The notes below the pieces were generated by a model. It had not been told where the DNA came from, searched no databases, and was given only the letters and a program-made list of their open reading frames with translations. Shown piece by piece: positions 1 through 6,691 of a stretch of 6,932 bases of DNA. Origin of the DNA: CAZBUK01 sp964495085 (lineage in GTDB: Bacteria > Bacteroidota > Ignavibacteria > T3Sed10-11); NCBI GenBank assembly GCA_964495085.1, contig CAZBUK010000138.1, positions 1-6,932 of the forward strand, given 5' to 3'. Numbering within the stretch: position 1 is the first letter of the stretch; every line of letters starts with the position of its first letter. The translations under genes were made by a program, and so were the position numbers.

Positions 1-25
1 GATAGCGTGACGGTTTACCGTCACG
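1..25. repeat. Palindromic repeat, copy 1
   Basis: The half CGTGACGGT (6-14) is followed by TT and the exact inverted complement ACCGTCACG (17-25). This gives a 9-bp perfect stem, or 8 bp with a TTTA loop. The 25 bases match positions 139-163 at 22 of 25 sites, so it is one of two copies of the same element. The window edge cuts the context, so the true left boundary is unknown. It could be a REP-like element, a small-RNA or terminator stem, or a protein-binding site; the sequence does not decide between these. Confidence 0.6.
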
Positions 26-71
26 ACGATTTATTACATTGATTAATCCCAATCATCATCCTCACGCACGA

Positions 72-85
72 GACCGTGAACGGTC
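72..85. repeat. Short palindrome GACCGT-GA-ACGGTC
   Basis: Two perfect 6-bp inverted half-sites (72-77 and 80-85) are separated by GA. It lies between the two larger palindromic repeats and shares the CCGT/ACGG core with copy 1. A two-base loop is too tight for a full hairpin, so a binding site for a dimeric protein or a decayed third repeat copy is as likely as an RNA structure. Confidence 0.35.
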
Positions 86-107
86 CCGCTATTGTTAAAC
101 CCACTAC

Positions 108-134
108 AAGCCCCCTGAATGGGGGCTTCTTGTT
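108..134 (+). terminator. Probable rho-independent terminator (plus strand)
   Basis: The stem AAGCCCCC (108-115) and GGGGGCTT (121-128) form a perfect 8-bp GC-rich hairpin around the loop TGAAT. The T-rich tail CTTGTTG follows on the plus strand. On the minus strand the tail reads GTAGTGGG, which is poor for termination, so the better reading is a plus-strand transcript whose gene lies left of the window and converges on the histidine kinase gene. Some bidirectional use is possible, because the kinase gene has no better terminator nearby. Confidence 0.65.
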
Positions 135-138
135 GCCC

Positions 139-163
139 GATATCGTGATGGTTTACCCTCACG
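139..163. repeat. Palindromic repeat, copy 2
   Basis: This stretch matches positions 1-25 at 22 of 25 bases (differences at the 5th, 11th and 20th positions). The palindrome is kept except for one mismatched pair (T149 opposite C158), so it can still fold as CGTGA.GG / CC.TCACG around TTTA. It lies 54 nt beyond the kinase stop codon. Two diverged copies flanking a terminator suggest a family of intergenic elements, though two copies alone do not establish a family. Confidence 0.55.
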
Positions 164-216
164 CGACAATAGAGAATATTCGTAAACACTCGAACGGGAA
201 GATATTCCCCTCAGAA

Positions 217-1674
217 TTACCCTGCCTTGTTCTCCCTCCTCAACTCAAATGAGAAGACGCTTCCCCTGCCGGGAGTACTTTTAACGGTGATTGTACTCTC
301 GTGTGCTTCTATTATATGCTTCACGATCGCGAGGCCGAGTCCGGTTCCTCCGACCTCCCGGGAGCGGTCCCGGTCCACCCGGTAGAACCGCTCGAATATC
401 CGCGGCAGATGCTCTTCGGCTATACCGATCCCGGAGTCGCTGACGGAGATACGGATCCTTCCTTTGACAGGCTCGTAGGATAAGATGACCTCTCCGTACG
501 GCGTGTTGTATATAATCGCATTCTGGACGAGATTTCGCATGACTTGCATGAGCCGCTGTTTGTCGCCGTAGACCTGAACCTCCTCCTGGGTTGGTACCCG
601 CGCCCGGAGGACAATATGGTGCTGCTCGGCGACAACCGACATTTCCTTCACGGCGGCATCGAGGAATTCCTTGACCGGGAAGGAGTGAAAGCTCATTTTC
701 ATCTCCCCCGATTCGATCTGAGAGATATTGATGAGGTCGTTGAGGAGGCTGTTCAAACGGGCGGCATGCGAATATGCCTTCTCCAGAAAATCCCGGTTGA
801 CCGCGTCGTCGTCGATGGCTCCCTCAAGCAGAGTTTCGATGAAACCCTGTATGGAAAAGATCGGCGTCCGGAGCTCATGCGAAACATTGCCGAGAAATTC
901 ACTGCGGAATTTCTCGAGTTTCTTCATTCTGCCGATATCGGCTTTGAGCTTCTCAAGCAGACCGTTGACGGTCTTCGCCACCGTCCCGATCTCGTCGTCC
1001 GTCGATACCTCGACGTGCATGTCCAGATTTCCGGATCTGATCTCTTCGAGGCTTCGGGTAAGCTCAATGAGCGGTTTTGAGATGCGTCTAGAGATAAAGA
1101 AACTGACCCCGACAACTATAAGCATGACGATTCCCCCCGCGAGGAGGATGATGTATCGAATCTCGCTCACGTTTCGTTTCATATCGTCGACGGGCGCAGC
1201 AACGCGTATGACGTGGGTGTCGGCGAGCACGATCGCCGTGCTTCCGAGCGAAATGCGGCGGGCGACGTACATGAACTCGCGGTCTACCGTATCGCTTTTG
1301 CGCGTGACCACTCCCAATCCGTTCTGGAGCGCCTCCCGTACCTCGGGCCTGTTGAAATGATTCGCCACCGATGTTATGTCGGCGAATTCGACGTCCGAAT
1401 CCCCGATGACGGTGCCGTCGGCATGTATCACCGATATGCGGACGTTCTCGATCCCCGCAATCGCTTTGATGCGTTGGTCAAGCTGGGCCGGGTTGAGAAG
1501 GTTCTCCTGTTCTATGAGCAGGGCGACGACGTTCGCAAGCGTCGAGAGCTGATCGATGAGGCGCTGCTTGAAATACGACTCGATCCGGATGCTTGAAATA
1601 ATTCCCAGCGAAGCGACGACGATCAGGGAGAGGAGCAGGTACGTGAAGGTGATTTTGGATTGGATTTTGCTCAT
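217..1674 (-). CDS. Two-component sensor histidine kinase (PhoR/WalK-like architecture)
   Basis: This 485-residue inner-membrane kinase should autophosphorylate a histidine and pass the phosphate to the response regulator encoded just upstream. Transmembrane segment 1 is at about residues 8-30. An extracytoplasmic sensor domain of about 140 residues follows, then transmembrane segment 2 (about 172-194), HAMP (about 193-246) and HisKA with the phospho-acceptor His266 in SHELRTP. The ATPase domain shows the N box (NLVQNAIIYN, Asn385), DSGIGI (413-418), the F box (FERFYRVDR) and GGTGLGL (442-448). No PAS domain is evident between HAMP and HisKA, unlike many PhoR proteins. After the G2 box it reads EAHES, where EAHGG is usual. 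The ATG lies 3 nt after the regulator's stop codon with no clear Shine-Dalgarno sequence, which suggests translational coupling. The domain order fits phosphate or cell-envelope sensors, but the ligand is unknown and no pst genes are in view. Confidence 0.95.
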   Translation of the reverse strand: MSKIQSKITFTYLLLSLIVVASLGIISSIRIESYFKQRLIDQLSTLANVVALLIEQENLLNPAQLDQRIKAIAGIENVRISVIHADGTVIGDSDVEFADITSVANHFNRPEVREALQNGLGVVTRKSDTVDREFMYVARRISLGSTAIVLADTHVIRVAAPVDDMKRNVSEIRYIILLAGGIVMLIVVGVSFFISRRISKPLIELTRSLEEIRSGNLDMHVEVSTDDEIGTVAKTVNGLLEKLKADIGRMKKLEKFRSEFLGNVSHELRTPIFSIQGFIETLLEGAIDDDAVNRDFLEKAYSHAARLNSLLNDLINISQIESGEMKMSFHSFPVKEFLDAAVKEMSVVAEQHHIVLRARVPTQEEVQVYGDKQRLMQVMRNLVQNAIIYNTPYGEVILSYEPVKGRIRISVSDSGIGIAEEHLPRIFERFYRVDRDRSREVGGTGLGLAIVKHIIEAHESTITVKSTPGRGSVFSFELRRENKAG

Positions 1675-1677
1675 AGA

Positions 1678-2367
1678 TCAGATCTTGAACCGGTAGCCGA
1701 CCCCCTTGACCGTCTCGATGTATTCTCCGTAACTGCCGAGTTTTTCGCGTATCTTGCGGATATGCACGTCGACGGTCCGGTCTACCACTACGACGTTTTC
1801 CCCCCAGACGGCGTTCAGTAGCGCTTCACGGGTTATCACCCGGCCGCGGTGATTCGCCAGAAAAACGAGCGTCTCGAATTCTTTCTTCGGCAGGAACATC
1901 TCCTCCTTGCCGATCTTCACGGTATAATTGGGAATATTGATCTCCAACCCGTCGATCTTAATGATATCGGGAGTTTTTGTCTCGGCAGGTGCGGCCGGTT
2001 CGCGGCGGCGGAGGGAAGTCTTTACCCTGGCTATTAGCTTACGGATGCTGATCGGTTTGATGATGTAGTCGTCGGCTCCGAGTTCCAGTCCCACGACCTC
2101 GTCAACCTCGGAGCCTTTTGCGGTGAGAAAGATGACGGGAATATTGGCGCTCTGGTCGTCCCGCTTCAACCGCCGACATACCTCCCATCCGTCCATCTCC
2201 GGCATCATCACGTCGAGCAGGATCAGATCGGGTTTGTGCTGTACCTGTTCGAGCGCCCTCCGGCCGTTCAGCGCGGTCAGCACGGTATATCCCTCCTTCT
2301 CGAGATTATACTTCATCATCTCTACAATGTCTTTTTCGTCGTCGACAACCAGTATTATTTTCGGCAT
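1678..2367 (-). CDS. OmpR/PhoB-family response regulator
   Basis: This 229-residue DNA-binding response regulator is the likely partner of the kinase that follows it. The receiver domain (about 1-120) has the acidic pair Asp9/Asp10, phospho-acceptor Asp52 in LLDVMMPEMDG, Thr82 and Lys104 in KPISIRKL. A short Ala/Pro-rich linker (about 123-132) leads to a C-terminal winged-helix domain ending in the conserved VDVHIRKIREKL and VKGVGYRFKI signature. I chose the ATG at 2365-2367 because AGGA (2376-2379) lies 8 nt upstream and the protein then starts MPKIILVVDDE, as is typical. An in-frame ATG nine codons earlier (2392-2394) has no ribosome binding site. The layout resembles PhoB/PhoR, but the target genes are unknown. 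Confidence 0.95.
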   Translation of the reverse strand: MPKIILVVDDEKDIVEMMKYNLEKEGYTVLTALNGRRALEQVQHKPDLILLDVMMPEMDGWEVCRRLKRDDQSANIPVIFLTAKGSEVDEVVGLELGADDYIIKPISIRKLIARVKTSLRRREPAAPAETKTPDIIKIDGLEINIPNYTVKIGKEEMFLPKKEFETLVFLANHRGRVITREALLNAVWGENVVVVDRTVDVHIRKIREKLGSYGEYIETVKGVGYRFKI

Positions 2368-2528
2368 AGATTGGTTCCTGATACAAACACGCATGGATGC
2401 CGGAGGGAATCGGCGGCTCGCCGGGTTTTTACATAACGATCACCCGTTGATGCGTGTGCTCCGATGACCGGGGAATACGCAGGATACTTACCGGGAAGAT
2501 TCTTCACGACAGAAGCGCCGGTTTAGAT

Positions 2529-2545
2529 CGATACTTTCCGTATCG
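2529..2545 (-). other. Small hairpin downstream of dnaB
   Basis: CGATAC (2529-2534) and GTATCG (2540-2545) form a perfect 6-bp stem around a 5-base loop, 33 nt after the dnaB stop codon. On the minus strand the following bases read ATCTAAACC, without a U-tract, so it is a poor intrinsic terminator. It might stabilise a 3' end or be incidental. The rest of the 211-nt spacer up to the response regulator shows the regulator's ribosome binding site but no convincing promoter. Confidence 0.3.
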
Positions 2546-2578
2546 CCGGAGAATCGAGCGAATACACTAATCGGAATC

Positions 2579-4018
2579 TCAGAATGGAGCGCCTTCTATC
2601 CCGCCGCCGGAGTCGTCGACCGGTTCGAAACCCTGGAAAGCTTTCAGCGCAAGGTTCTCGAATCGCGCATAGGTTTTGATGAAGGTCATCTTCGCCGTAT
2701 CGGTCGGTCCGTTTCGCTGTTTTCCGATGATTATCTCGGCGATCCCTTCCGTCGATTGGCCTTTCTCTTCCTTGATCCCGTACGCCTCTGCGCGATGCAC
2801 GAACATGACCACGTCGGCATCCTGCTCGATGGCGCCGCTCTCGCGCAGGTCGGCGAGCATAGGCCGCTTATCGCTTCGCGCTTCGACGGCGCGGTTGAGC
2901 TGCGAGAGTCCGAGCACGGGCACATCGATCTCCTTCGCAAGCGCTTTGAGTGAACGGGATATCGATGAAATCTCGCGCTCGCGGCTGTCCATCCCCTTCG
3001 GCCCCTGCATCAGCTGTAGATAATCCACGACGAGCAGCTGAATATTATGCTCTGCTTTCAGCCGCCGGGCTTTCGCCCTGAGCTCGAGAATACCGAGCGA
3101 GGGGGTATCGTCGATGAATATCTTGGCTTTGGCAAGCTTGCCGATGCGCGTGCTCAGATACTTCCACTCGTCTTCGGGAAGCCGTCCCGTTCTGACCTTA
3201 TGCTGATCGACGCGCGCCTCAGCACATATCAGTCGAAGGACGAGCTGTTGCGACGACATTTCGAGACTGAAAAACGCAACCGGGATGTCGAAATCGATAG
3301 CCGCATTCCGGGCAAGGGAGAGCACGAAGGCGGTCTTCCCCATGCTGGGTCTTCCCGCGATGATGATGAGATCCGATTTCTGAAAACCGCCGGTAAGATT
3401 GTCGATCTGTGTGAACCCGGTCGGGACGCCTGTCACTCCGCTGTGCCTCCCGTGGATGCTCTCGAGCATCTCCATCGTCTTGTGCAGCGCCACGTTCATC
3501 GAAACAAAGCTTCGCTTCAGATTTCGTTCGGAGATCTTGAAAATCTTCTGCTCCGCTTCGTCGAGCAGATCGAACGCGTCCTCCGCGTCGTCGTATGCGC
3601 GTCCCGAAATCTCGTTCGACGACGCGATGAGCTGGCGCATCAATGCCTTCTCAAGCACGATCTTGGCGTGATATTCGACATTTGCGGCGGACGCCACCTT
3701 GTTCGTCAATTCGGTGAGATAGTACGATCCGCCGATCTTTTCAAGAACGCCCCGCCTGCGGAGTTCTTCGGTGAGCGTGACGAGATCGACGGGCTCGCTC
3801 CTGTCGAAGAGCGTTATCATCGACTGAAATATCAGCCGATGCGCTTCCTTATAGAATACGTCCTCGTCGATGAGATCGAGCGCCCGGGCGATGGATTCCT
3901 TTTCCAGCAGCATTGCGCCGAGGACCGCCATTTCCACGTCGACTGCCTGTGGCGGAATTCTCCCTTCCGGAAGCTGCTGATCGGGGCTCCTCGTCTGTAT
4001 TTGAAAACGGTCTGCCAT
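2579..4018 (-). CDS. dnaB: Replicative DNA helicase DnaB
   Basis: This 479-residue protein is the hexameric 5'-3' helicase that unwinds the chromosome at the replication fork and recruits primase; E. coli DnaB is 471 residues. The N-terminal DnaB domain (about 22-125) begins PPQAVDVEMAVLGAML. A linker helix region follows, then the RecA-like ATPase domain (about 195-460). Visible motifs are Walker A GRPSMGKT (222-229), SLEMS with the catalytic Glu (251-255), Walker B LLVVDYLQLM (328-337), GLSQLNR (370-376), LADLRESGAIEQDADVV (388-404) and the arginine-finger segment GKQRNGPTD (432-440, Arg435). It is full length with no intein, although DnaB Walker A and nearby motifs are frequent intein sites. 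The ATG at 4016-4018 gives a normal N-terminus but has no clear Shine-Dalgarno sequence; a candidate promoter with an internal palindrome lies just upstream. Confidence 0.98.
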   Translation of the reverse strand: MADRFQIQTRSPDQQLPEGRIPPQAVDVEMAVLGAMLLEKESIARALDLIDEDVFYKEAHRLIFQSMITLFDRSEPVDLVTLTEELRRRGVLEKIGGSYYLTELTNKVASAANVEYHAKIVLEKALMRQLIASSNEISGRAYDDAEDAFDLLDEAEQKIFKISERNLKRSFVSMNVALHKTMEMLESIHGRHSGVTGVPTGFTQIDNLTGGFQKSDLIIIAGRPSMGKTAFVLSLARNAAIDFDIPVAFFSLEMSSQQLVLRLICAEARVDQHKVRTGRLPEDEWKYLSTRIGKLAKAKIFIDDTPSLGILELRAKARRLKAEHNIQLLVVDYLQLMQGPKGMDSREREISSISRSLKALAKEIDVPVLGLSQLNRAVEARSDKRPMLADLRESGAIEQDADVVMFVHRAEAYGIKEEKGQSTEGIAEIIIGKQRNGPTDTAKMTFIKTYARFENLALKAFQGFEPVDDSGGGIEGAPF

Positions 4019-4035
4019 AATAAATTCTTAACGGT

Positions 4036-4065
4036 TATTTATGAACCCGGTTCAACCGGATTCAA
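4036..4065 (-). promoter_or_regulatory. Candidate dnaB promoter with palindromic spacer
   Basis: On the minus strand, TTGAAT (4065-4060) and TAAATA (4041-4036) resemble -35 and -10 boxes separated by 18 bp, about 17 nt upstream of the dnaB ATG. The stretch 4043-4063 is nearly a perfect 21-bp palindrome: plus-strand CCGGTT (4047-4052) and AACCGG (4054-4059) are exact, then one mismatch, then GAA and TTC. The palindrome therefore fills the spacer and touches the -35 box, where a dimeric regulator could act. The start site would give a leader of about 10 nt with no Shine-Dalgarno sequence. This is inferred from pattern alone, and FCB bacteria often use non-standard promoter motifs. Confidence 0.4.
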
Positions 4066-4123
4066 TGCTGCACTCGAAATATGAAGCGATAGAAGCTTCG
4101 CGTAGTTTTTGTATGTACTTAAT

Positions 4124-4140
4124 CCGGCATACATGCCCGG
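4124..4140 (-). other. Hairpin after the uracil-DNA glycosylase gene
   Basis: CCGGCAT (4124-4130) pairs with ATGCCCGG (4133-4140) if one C is bulged. The structure lies 22 nt past the glycosylase stop codon. On the minus strand it is followed by ATTAAGTACATAC rather than a U-tract, so it is at best a weak terminator or a 3'-end stabilising stem. Confidence 0.3.
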
Positions 4141-4162
4141 TTCCCGCAACCATCCGGAAGCG

Positions 4163-4951
4163 CTACTCCGGGCTTCCCCCGATGCGAGAATCGTAATACG
4201 ACCGCAGTTGTTTCATATCTTCCCACATCGTTCGTTTCCAGGCGGGATTGCGCAGAAGCGCCGCGGGGTGGTAGACCACCATCATCGGAATGCCGAGATA
4301 ATCGTGCATCCGTCCGCGAAGCGATGCGAGCGGGTCGTTCGTCCGAAGCAGCGTCTGGCCCGCAATCCTTCCGAGCGCAACGATAATTTTCGGTCCGATC
4401 AGCTCGATCTGCTTATGGAGATACGGCTCGCATTGTTCGACTTCCGACGGGAGCGGATCGCGGTTGTTCGGCGGCCTGCATTTCAGAATATTACAAATAT
4501 AAACCTCTTCCCGCTTGAATCCAACGGATTCGAGAATTTTGTTGAGAAGCTGACCCGCTCTGCCGACGAACGGCTCGCCCTGCCTGTCCTCGTCCGCGCC
4601 GGGGGCTTCGCCGATGAGCATAATGTCGGCATTCGGATTTCCGACGCCGAACACGAACTTCGTCCTGGTCTCCCCGAGCGGACATTTCATGCACGTGCAG
4701 ATCTGTTCATCGAGGGTCCTGAGGGATCGGGAGGACATCCAGGGTTCATGGACGTTGAAGAGGTTGCTTGATACGGGCGAACTCTTACCTTTCTGCAATA
4801 TCGGCTCCGTTTGGGTATGGTCTTCTTTCCGGGAAGGTTCGGCGACAGAGGCCGGCGCATCGGCGAGGTATAGCTTCCCGCCCGATAGCGATGCCTGAAA
4901 TTTCAGGAACCGTACGACCTCGTCCACGAGTATGTTATAATCGCTGCTCAT
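4163..4951 (-). CDS. Uracil-DNA glycosylase, family 4 (iron-sulfur type)
   Basis: This 262-residue enzyme excises uracil from DNA to start base-excision repair of deaminated cytosine or misincorporated dUMP. The catalytic domain (about 82-255) carries GEAPGADED (114-122), the catalytic-pocket motif of family 4, the PFVGRAGQLL segment, and the C-terminal YHPAALLRNP (227-236). Likely 4Fe-4S ligands are Cys87, Cys90, Cys158 and Cys174. The CX2C and CX15C spacings agree with the Thermus and Thermotoga family 4 enzymes. Residues 1-80 form an extension ahead of the core: an amphipathic start (DEVVRFLKFQ), then a polar, probably disordered linker; minimal family 4 enzymes of about 200 residues lack it. 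The ATG at 4949-4951 has no Shine-Dalgarno sequence, but no in-frame ATG or GTG occurs upstream before a stop codon. It sits between coaBC (108 nt away) and dnaB. Confidence 0.95.
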   Translation of the reverse strand: MSSDYNILVDEVVRFLKFQASLSGGKLYLADAPASVAEPSRKEDHTQTEPILQKGKSSPVSSNLFNVHEPWMSSRSLRTLDEQICTCMKCPLGETRTKFVFGVGNPNADIMLIGEAPGADEDRQGEPFVGRAGQLLNKILESVGFKREEVYICNILKCRPPNNRDPLPSEVEQCEPYLHKQIELIGPKIIVALGRIAGQTLLRTNDPLASLRGRMHDYLGIPMMVVYHPAALLRNPAWKRTMWEDMKQLRSYYDSRIGGSPE

Positions 4952-5059
4952 TGTATGAATTATTGCTGCACCGGTTCCCTGATAAACTGCCGAAGGCTTG
5001 AGGTTATCGCCTGTGGAAATTCACCGTCGCGATTTGCCGGAACTGTTGCTGAGGAAGTT

Positions 5060-6274
5060 TCAATCGCGGCGTGTTACCAACAGATCGAGAATTCTATGAG
5101 CGACGTCGGTTTTACTCATGAGTTCGAAATCCCGTCGGAAATTACGCTTTCCCAGTATCGATACCTTGTTTGTATCAGTTCCGAATCCCGAGCCGGGAAC
5201 GGCGGGATTGTTCACGACGATATAATCGATGTGCTTCTTCTTCAGTTTTTCCGCTGCGTTGTCGATCTCGTTTTCGGTTTCGAGGGCGAATCCGATCACC
5301 GTTCTCCCCTCCTTATGTTTTCCGACGTACTCCAGAATGTCCGCCGTACGGTCGAGCCTGAGAGGTGATATTTCCTTCCCGGTTACTTTTTTAATCTTTT
5401 GTTTCGCTACGGCGGCGGGTTTGAAATCCGCTACGGCGGCGGCCATGATAACGGCAGAGCTCGATCGGAAGTGGCGCTTCACGGCTTCGAACATCTCGTC
5501 GGCACTTTCGACTCTTACCGTCTCTGCGCCGAACGGCGGCTCGATCGACGTCGGACCGCTGATCAGGGTGACTTTCGCTCCCCGCTTTACTCCCGCTGCG
5601 GCGACGGCGTATCCCATTTTGCCGGACGACCGGTTCCCGATGAACCGCACGGGATCGATCGGTTCATACGTCGGACCCGCGGTAACGAGGAGCGAGAGCT
5701 CCTCGAGATCGCGCCTCGATCCGGCAAGCACTTCCTCAAGCTTGCGAACGACGGGTTCGAGTTCGGGCAATCGTCCCGGACCGCTCAATCCGCTTGCCAG
5801 TTCGCCCATTTCCGGCTCGATTATTTCGACTCCTCTGTTTCGCAATACGGATATATTATGTTGCGTCGCGGGATGCTGAAACATATCCAGATCCATGGCA
5901 GGAGCCACAACGAGCGGACATCGGAGAGAGAGTGCGGTAACGGTGAGAGCATTGTCAGCCAGACCGTATGCCAGCTTCGCGATCGTGTTGGCGGATGCGG
6001 GAAGAATCAGCATTGTATCCGCCCAGAGTCCCATATGCACATGCTCGACTCCCTTTGCAGTCGATCCGGTATCGGAGTCCGGCCACATAGAGACCGTGAC
6101 TTCATGCCGGGATAACGTCGAGAGCGTGAGCGGTGTGATAAATTTTGTCGCGGATTCGGTCATAACGACCCTCACATCCGCGCCGAGTCTTATCAGCTCC
6201 CGGATTACGTAAGCCGCTTTATATGCGGCGATGCCGCCGGTAACACCGAGCAGTATCTTTTTTCCAGTGAGCAT
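5060..6274 (-). CDS. coaBC: Bifunctional phosphopantothenoylcysteine decarboxylase / phosphopantothenate-cysteine ligase
   Basis: This cytoplasmic 404-residue flavoenzyme carries out two consecutive steps of coenzyme A synthesis: joining 4'-phosphopantothenate to cysteine (CoaB) and decarboxylating the product to 4'-phosphopantetheine (CoaC). The FMN-binding CoaC domain (about 1-185) shows GVTGGIAAYKA (10-20), the catalytic-type His78 in EHVHMGLWAD, PASANTIAKLA (92-102), APAMDLDM (124-131) and ELASGLSGPGR (158-168). The CoaB domain (about 190-400) has VTAGPTYEPIDPVRFIGN (197-214), RSSGKMGYA, AAAVADFKP (278-286) and GFALETENE (328-336). Asp128 and Ser161 replace the E. coli Asn125 and Cys158, a pattern I recall from Bacteroidota and relatives. 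I chose the ATG at 6272-6274 because GGAG (6283-6286) lies 8 nt upstream; an in-frame TTG ten codons earlier lacks a binding site. It follows rpoZ by 43 nt and is probably co-transcribed with it. Confidence 0.97.
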   Translation of the reverse strand: MLTGKKILLGVTGGIAAYKAAYVIRELIRLGADVRVVMTESATKFITPLTLSTLSRHEVTVSMWPDSDTGSTAKGVEHVHMGLWADTMLILPASANTIAKLAYGLADNALTVTALSLRCPLVVAPAMDLDMFQHPATQHNISVLRNRGVEIIEPEMGELASGLSGPGRLPELEPVVRKLEEVLAGSRRDLEELSLLVTAGPTYEPIDPVRFIGNRSSGKMGYAVAAAGVKRGAKVTLISGPTSIEPPFGAETVRVESADEMFEAVKRHFRSSSAVIMAAAVADFKPAAVAKQKIKKVTGKEISPLRLDRTADILEYVGKHKEGRTVIGFALETENEIDNAAEKLKKKHIDYIVVNNPAVPGSGFGTDTNKVSILGKRNFRRDFELMSKTDVAHRILDLLVTRRD

Positions 6275-6317
6275 CGGGGAGTCTCCGGAGCGGGTCGGGG
6301 TCAAAAAACCGGCCCGG

Positions 6318-6629
6318 TTATTCGACGATTGCTTCCTTATATCTGTATGCTACGTCTCCTGCGATAAACTCGTTGAGCGAGAGTTCGCTGGGCTTGGGCA
6401 AATTTTCAAATTCAACGCTTATCGCGACCTGGTCCGGATTGATTCCTTCCTCGATCTCTTCGGACTCCGTCGATATCGGCTGTGCCGAGAGTTGTTCGAT
6501 GCGCTGGTTGAACTGGATCTTCAGGTCCTCGTTGAGCTGCCGCGCTCGTTTACCCATGATAACGATTCCTTCGTATAAACTGGAAACGACCGGCTTCAGG
6601 GTTTCAAGCTCTATCGGTTTTACGGGCAT
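6318..6629 (-). CDS. rpoZ: DNA-directed RNA polymerase omega subunit (Rpb6-like)
   Basis: This 103-residue protein is a small RNA polymerase subunit that helps fold and hold the beta' subunit. The N-terminal half carries the conserved omega/Rpb6 core, with LYEGIVIMGKRARQLN (18-33) followed by FNQRIEQL (40-47). Residues 53-66 form an acidic insert rich in Glu, and the C-terminal part (about 80-102) reads PSELSLNEFIAGDVAYRYKEA, a tail seen in FCB-group omega proteins. Length is normal for that type and longer than E. coli omega (91). The ATG at 6627-6629 is supported by AGAGGA (6637-6642) 7 nt upstream. Its place between gmk and coaBC matches a common gmk-rpoZ-coaBC order in many bacteria, which supports the call despite low sequence conservation. 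Confidence 0.92.
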   Translation of the reverse strand: MPVKPIELETLKPVVSSLYEGIVIMGKRARQLNEDLKIQFNQRIEQLSAQPISTESEEIEEGINPDQVAISVEFENLPKPSELSLNEFIAGDVAYRYKEAIVE

Positions 6630-6658
6630 ACTTTTTTCCTCTCTGGTTGGATTGATGA

Positions 6659-6691
6659 ATTATACTATACTAATTAACTGGTATTACGCAA
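6659..6691 (-). promoter_or_regulatory. Candidate rpoZ promoter
   Basis: On the minus strand TTGCGT (6691-6686) is followed 16 bp later by TATAGT (6669-6664), which overlaps a perfect TATAAT (6664-6659). The stretch is markedly AT-rich compared with the flanking genes, and it ends 29 nt before the rpoZ ATG. The two overlapping -10-like hexamers leave the exact start site open: TATAAT would sit 21 bp from this -35. It would let rpoZ-coaBC be transcribed independently of gmk. No Bacteroidota-type TAnnTTTG box was found here. Confidence 0.45.

Noticed and set aside
196..209. GGGAA / TTCCC hairpin just after the kinase stop codon as a terminator
   Set aside because: The 5-bp stem is weak and no U-tract follows on the minus strand, so it cannot be called a terminator on sequence alone.
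43..252. Stop-free plus-strand frame at the left end, with a possible GTG start at 76
   Set aside because: It runs straight through the terminator hairpin and a palindromic repeat copy and overlaps the 3' end of the kinase gene. It has no ribosome binding site, and its translation resembles no protein I know.
2490..2520. Half of a possible pho box (CTGTCGTGAAG on the minus strand) upstream of the response regulator
   Set aside because: Only one half-site resembles the CTGTCAT repeat and the expected second direct repeat is missing. It does not support PhoB autoregulation.
2579..4018. Possible intein in DnaB
   Set aside because: DnaB is a common intein host, but the protein is 479 residues with all helicase motifs contiguous.
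3047..4084. 345-codon open frame on the plus strand across dnaB
   Set aside because: It is fully antisense to a clear, full-length DnaB. The translation has no recognisable domain and is rich in Arg/His/Leu, as expected from the complement of a GC-rich coding sequence.
5399..6115. 238-codon open frame on the plus strand across coaBC
   Set aside because: It is antisense to coaBC, which has intact motifs in both domains. Like other long opposite-strand frames here (544-1080, 4109-4771, 5229-5879) it has no family resemblance and no ribosome binding site that I can see.
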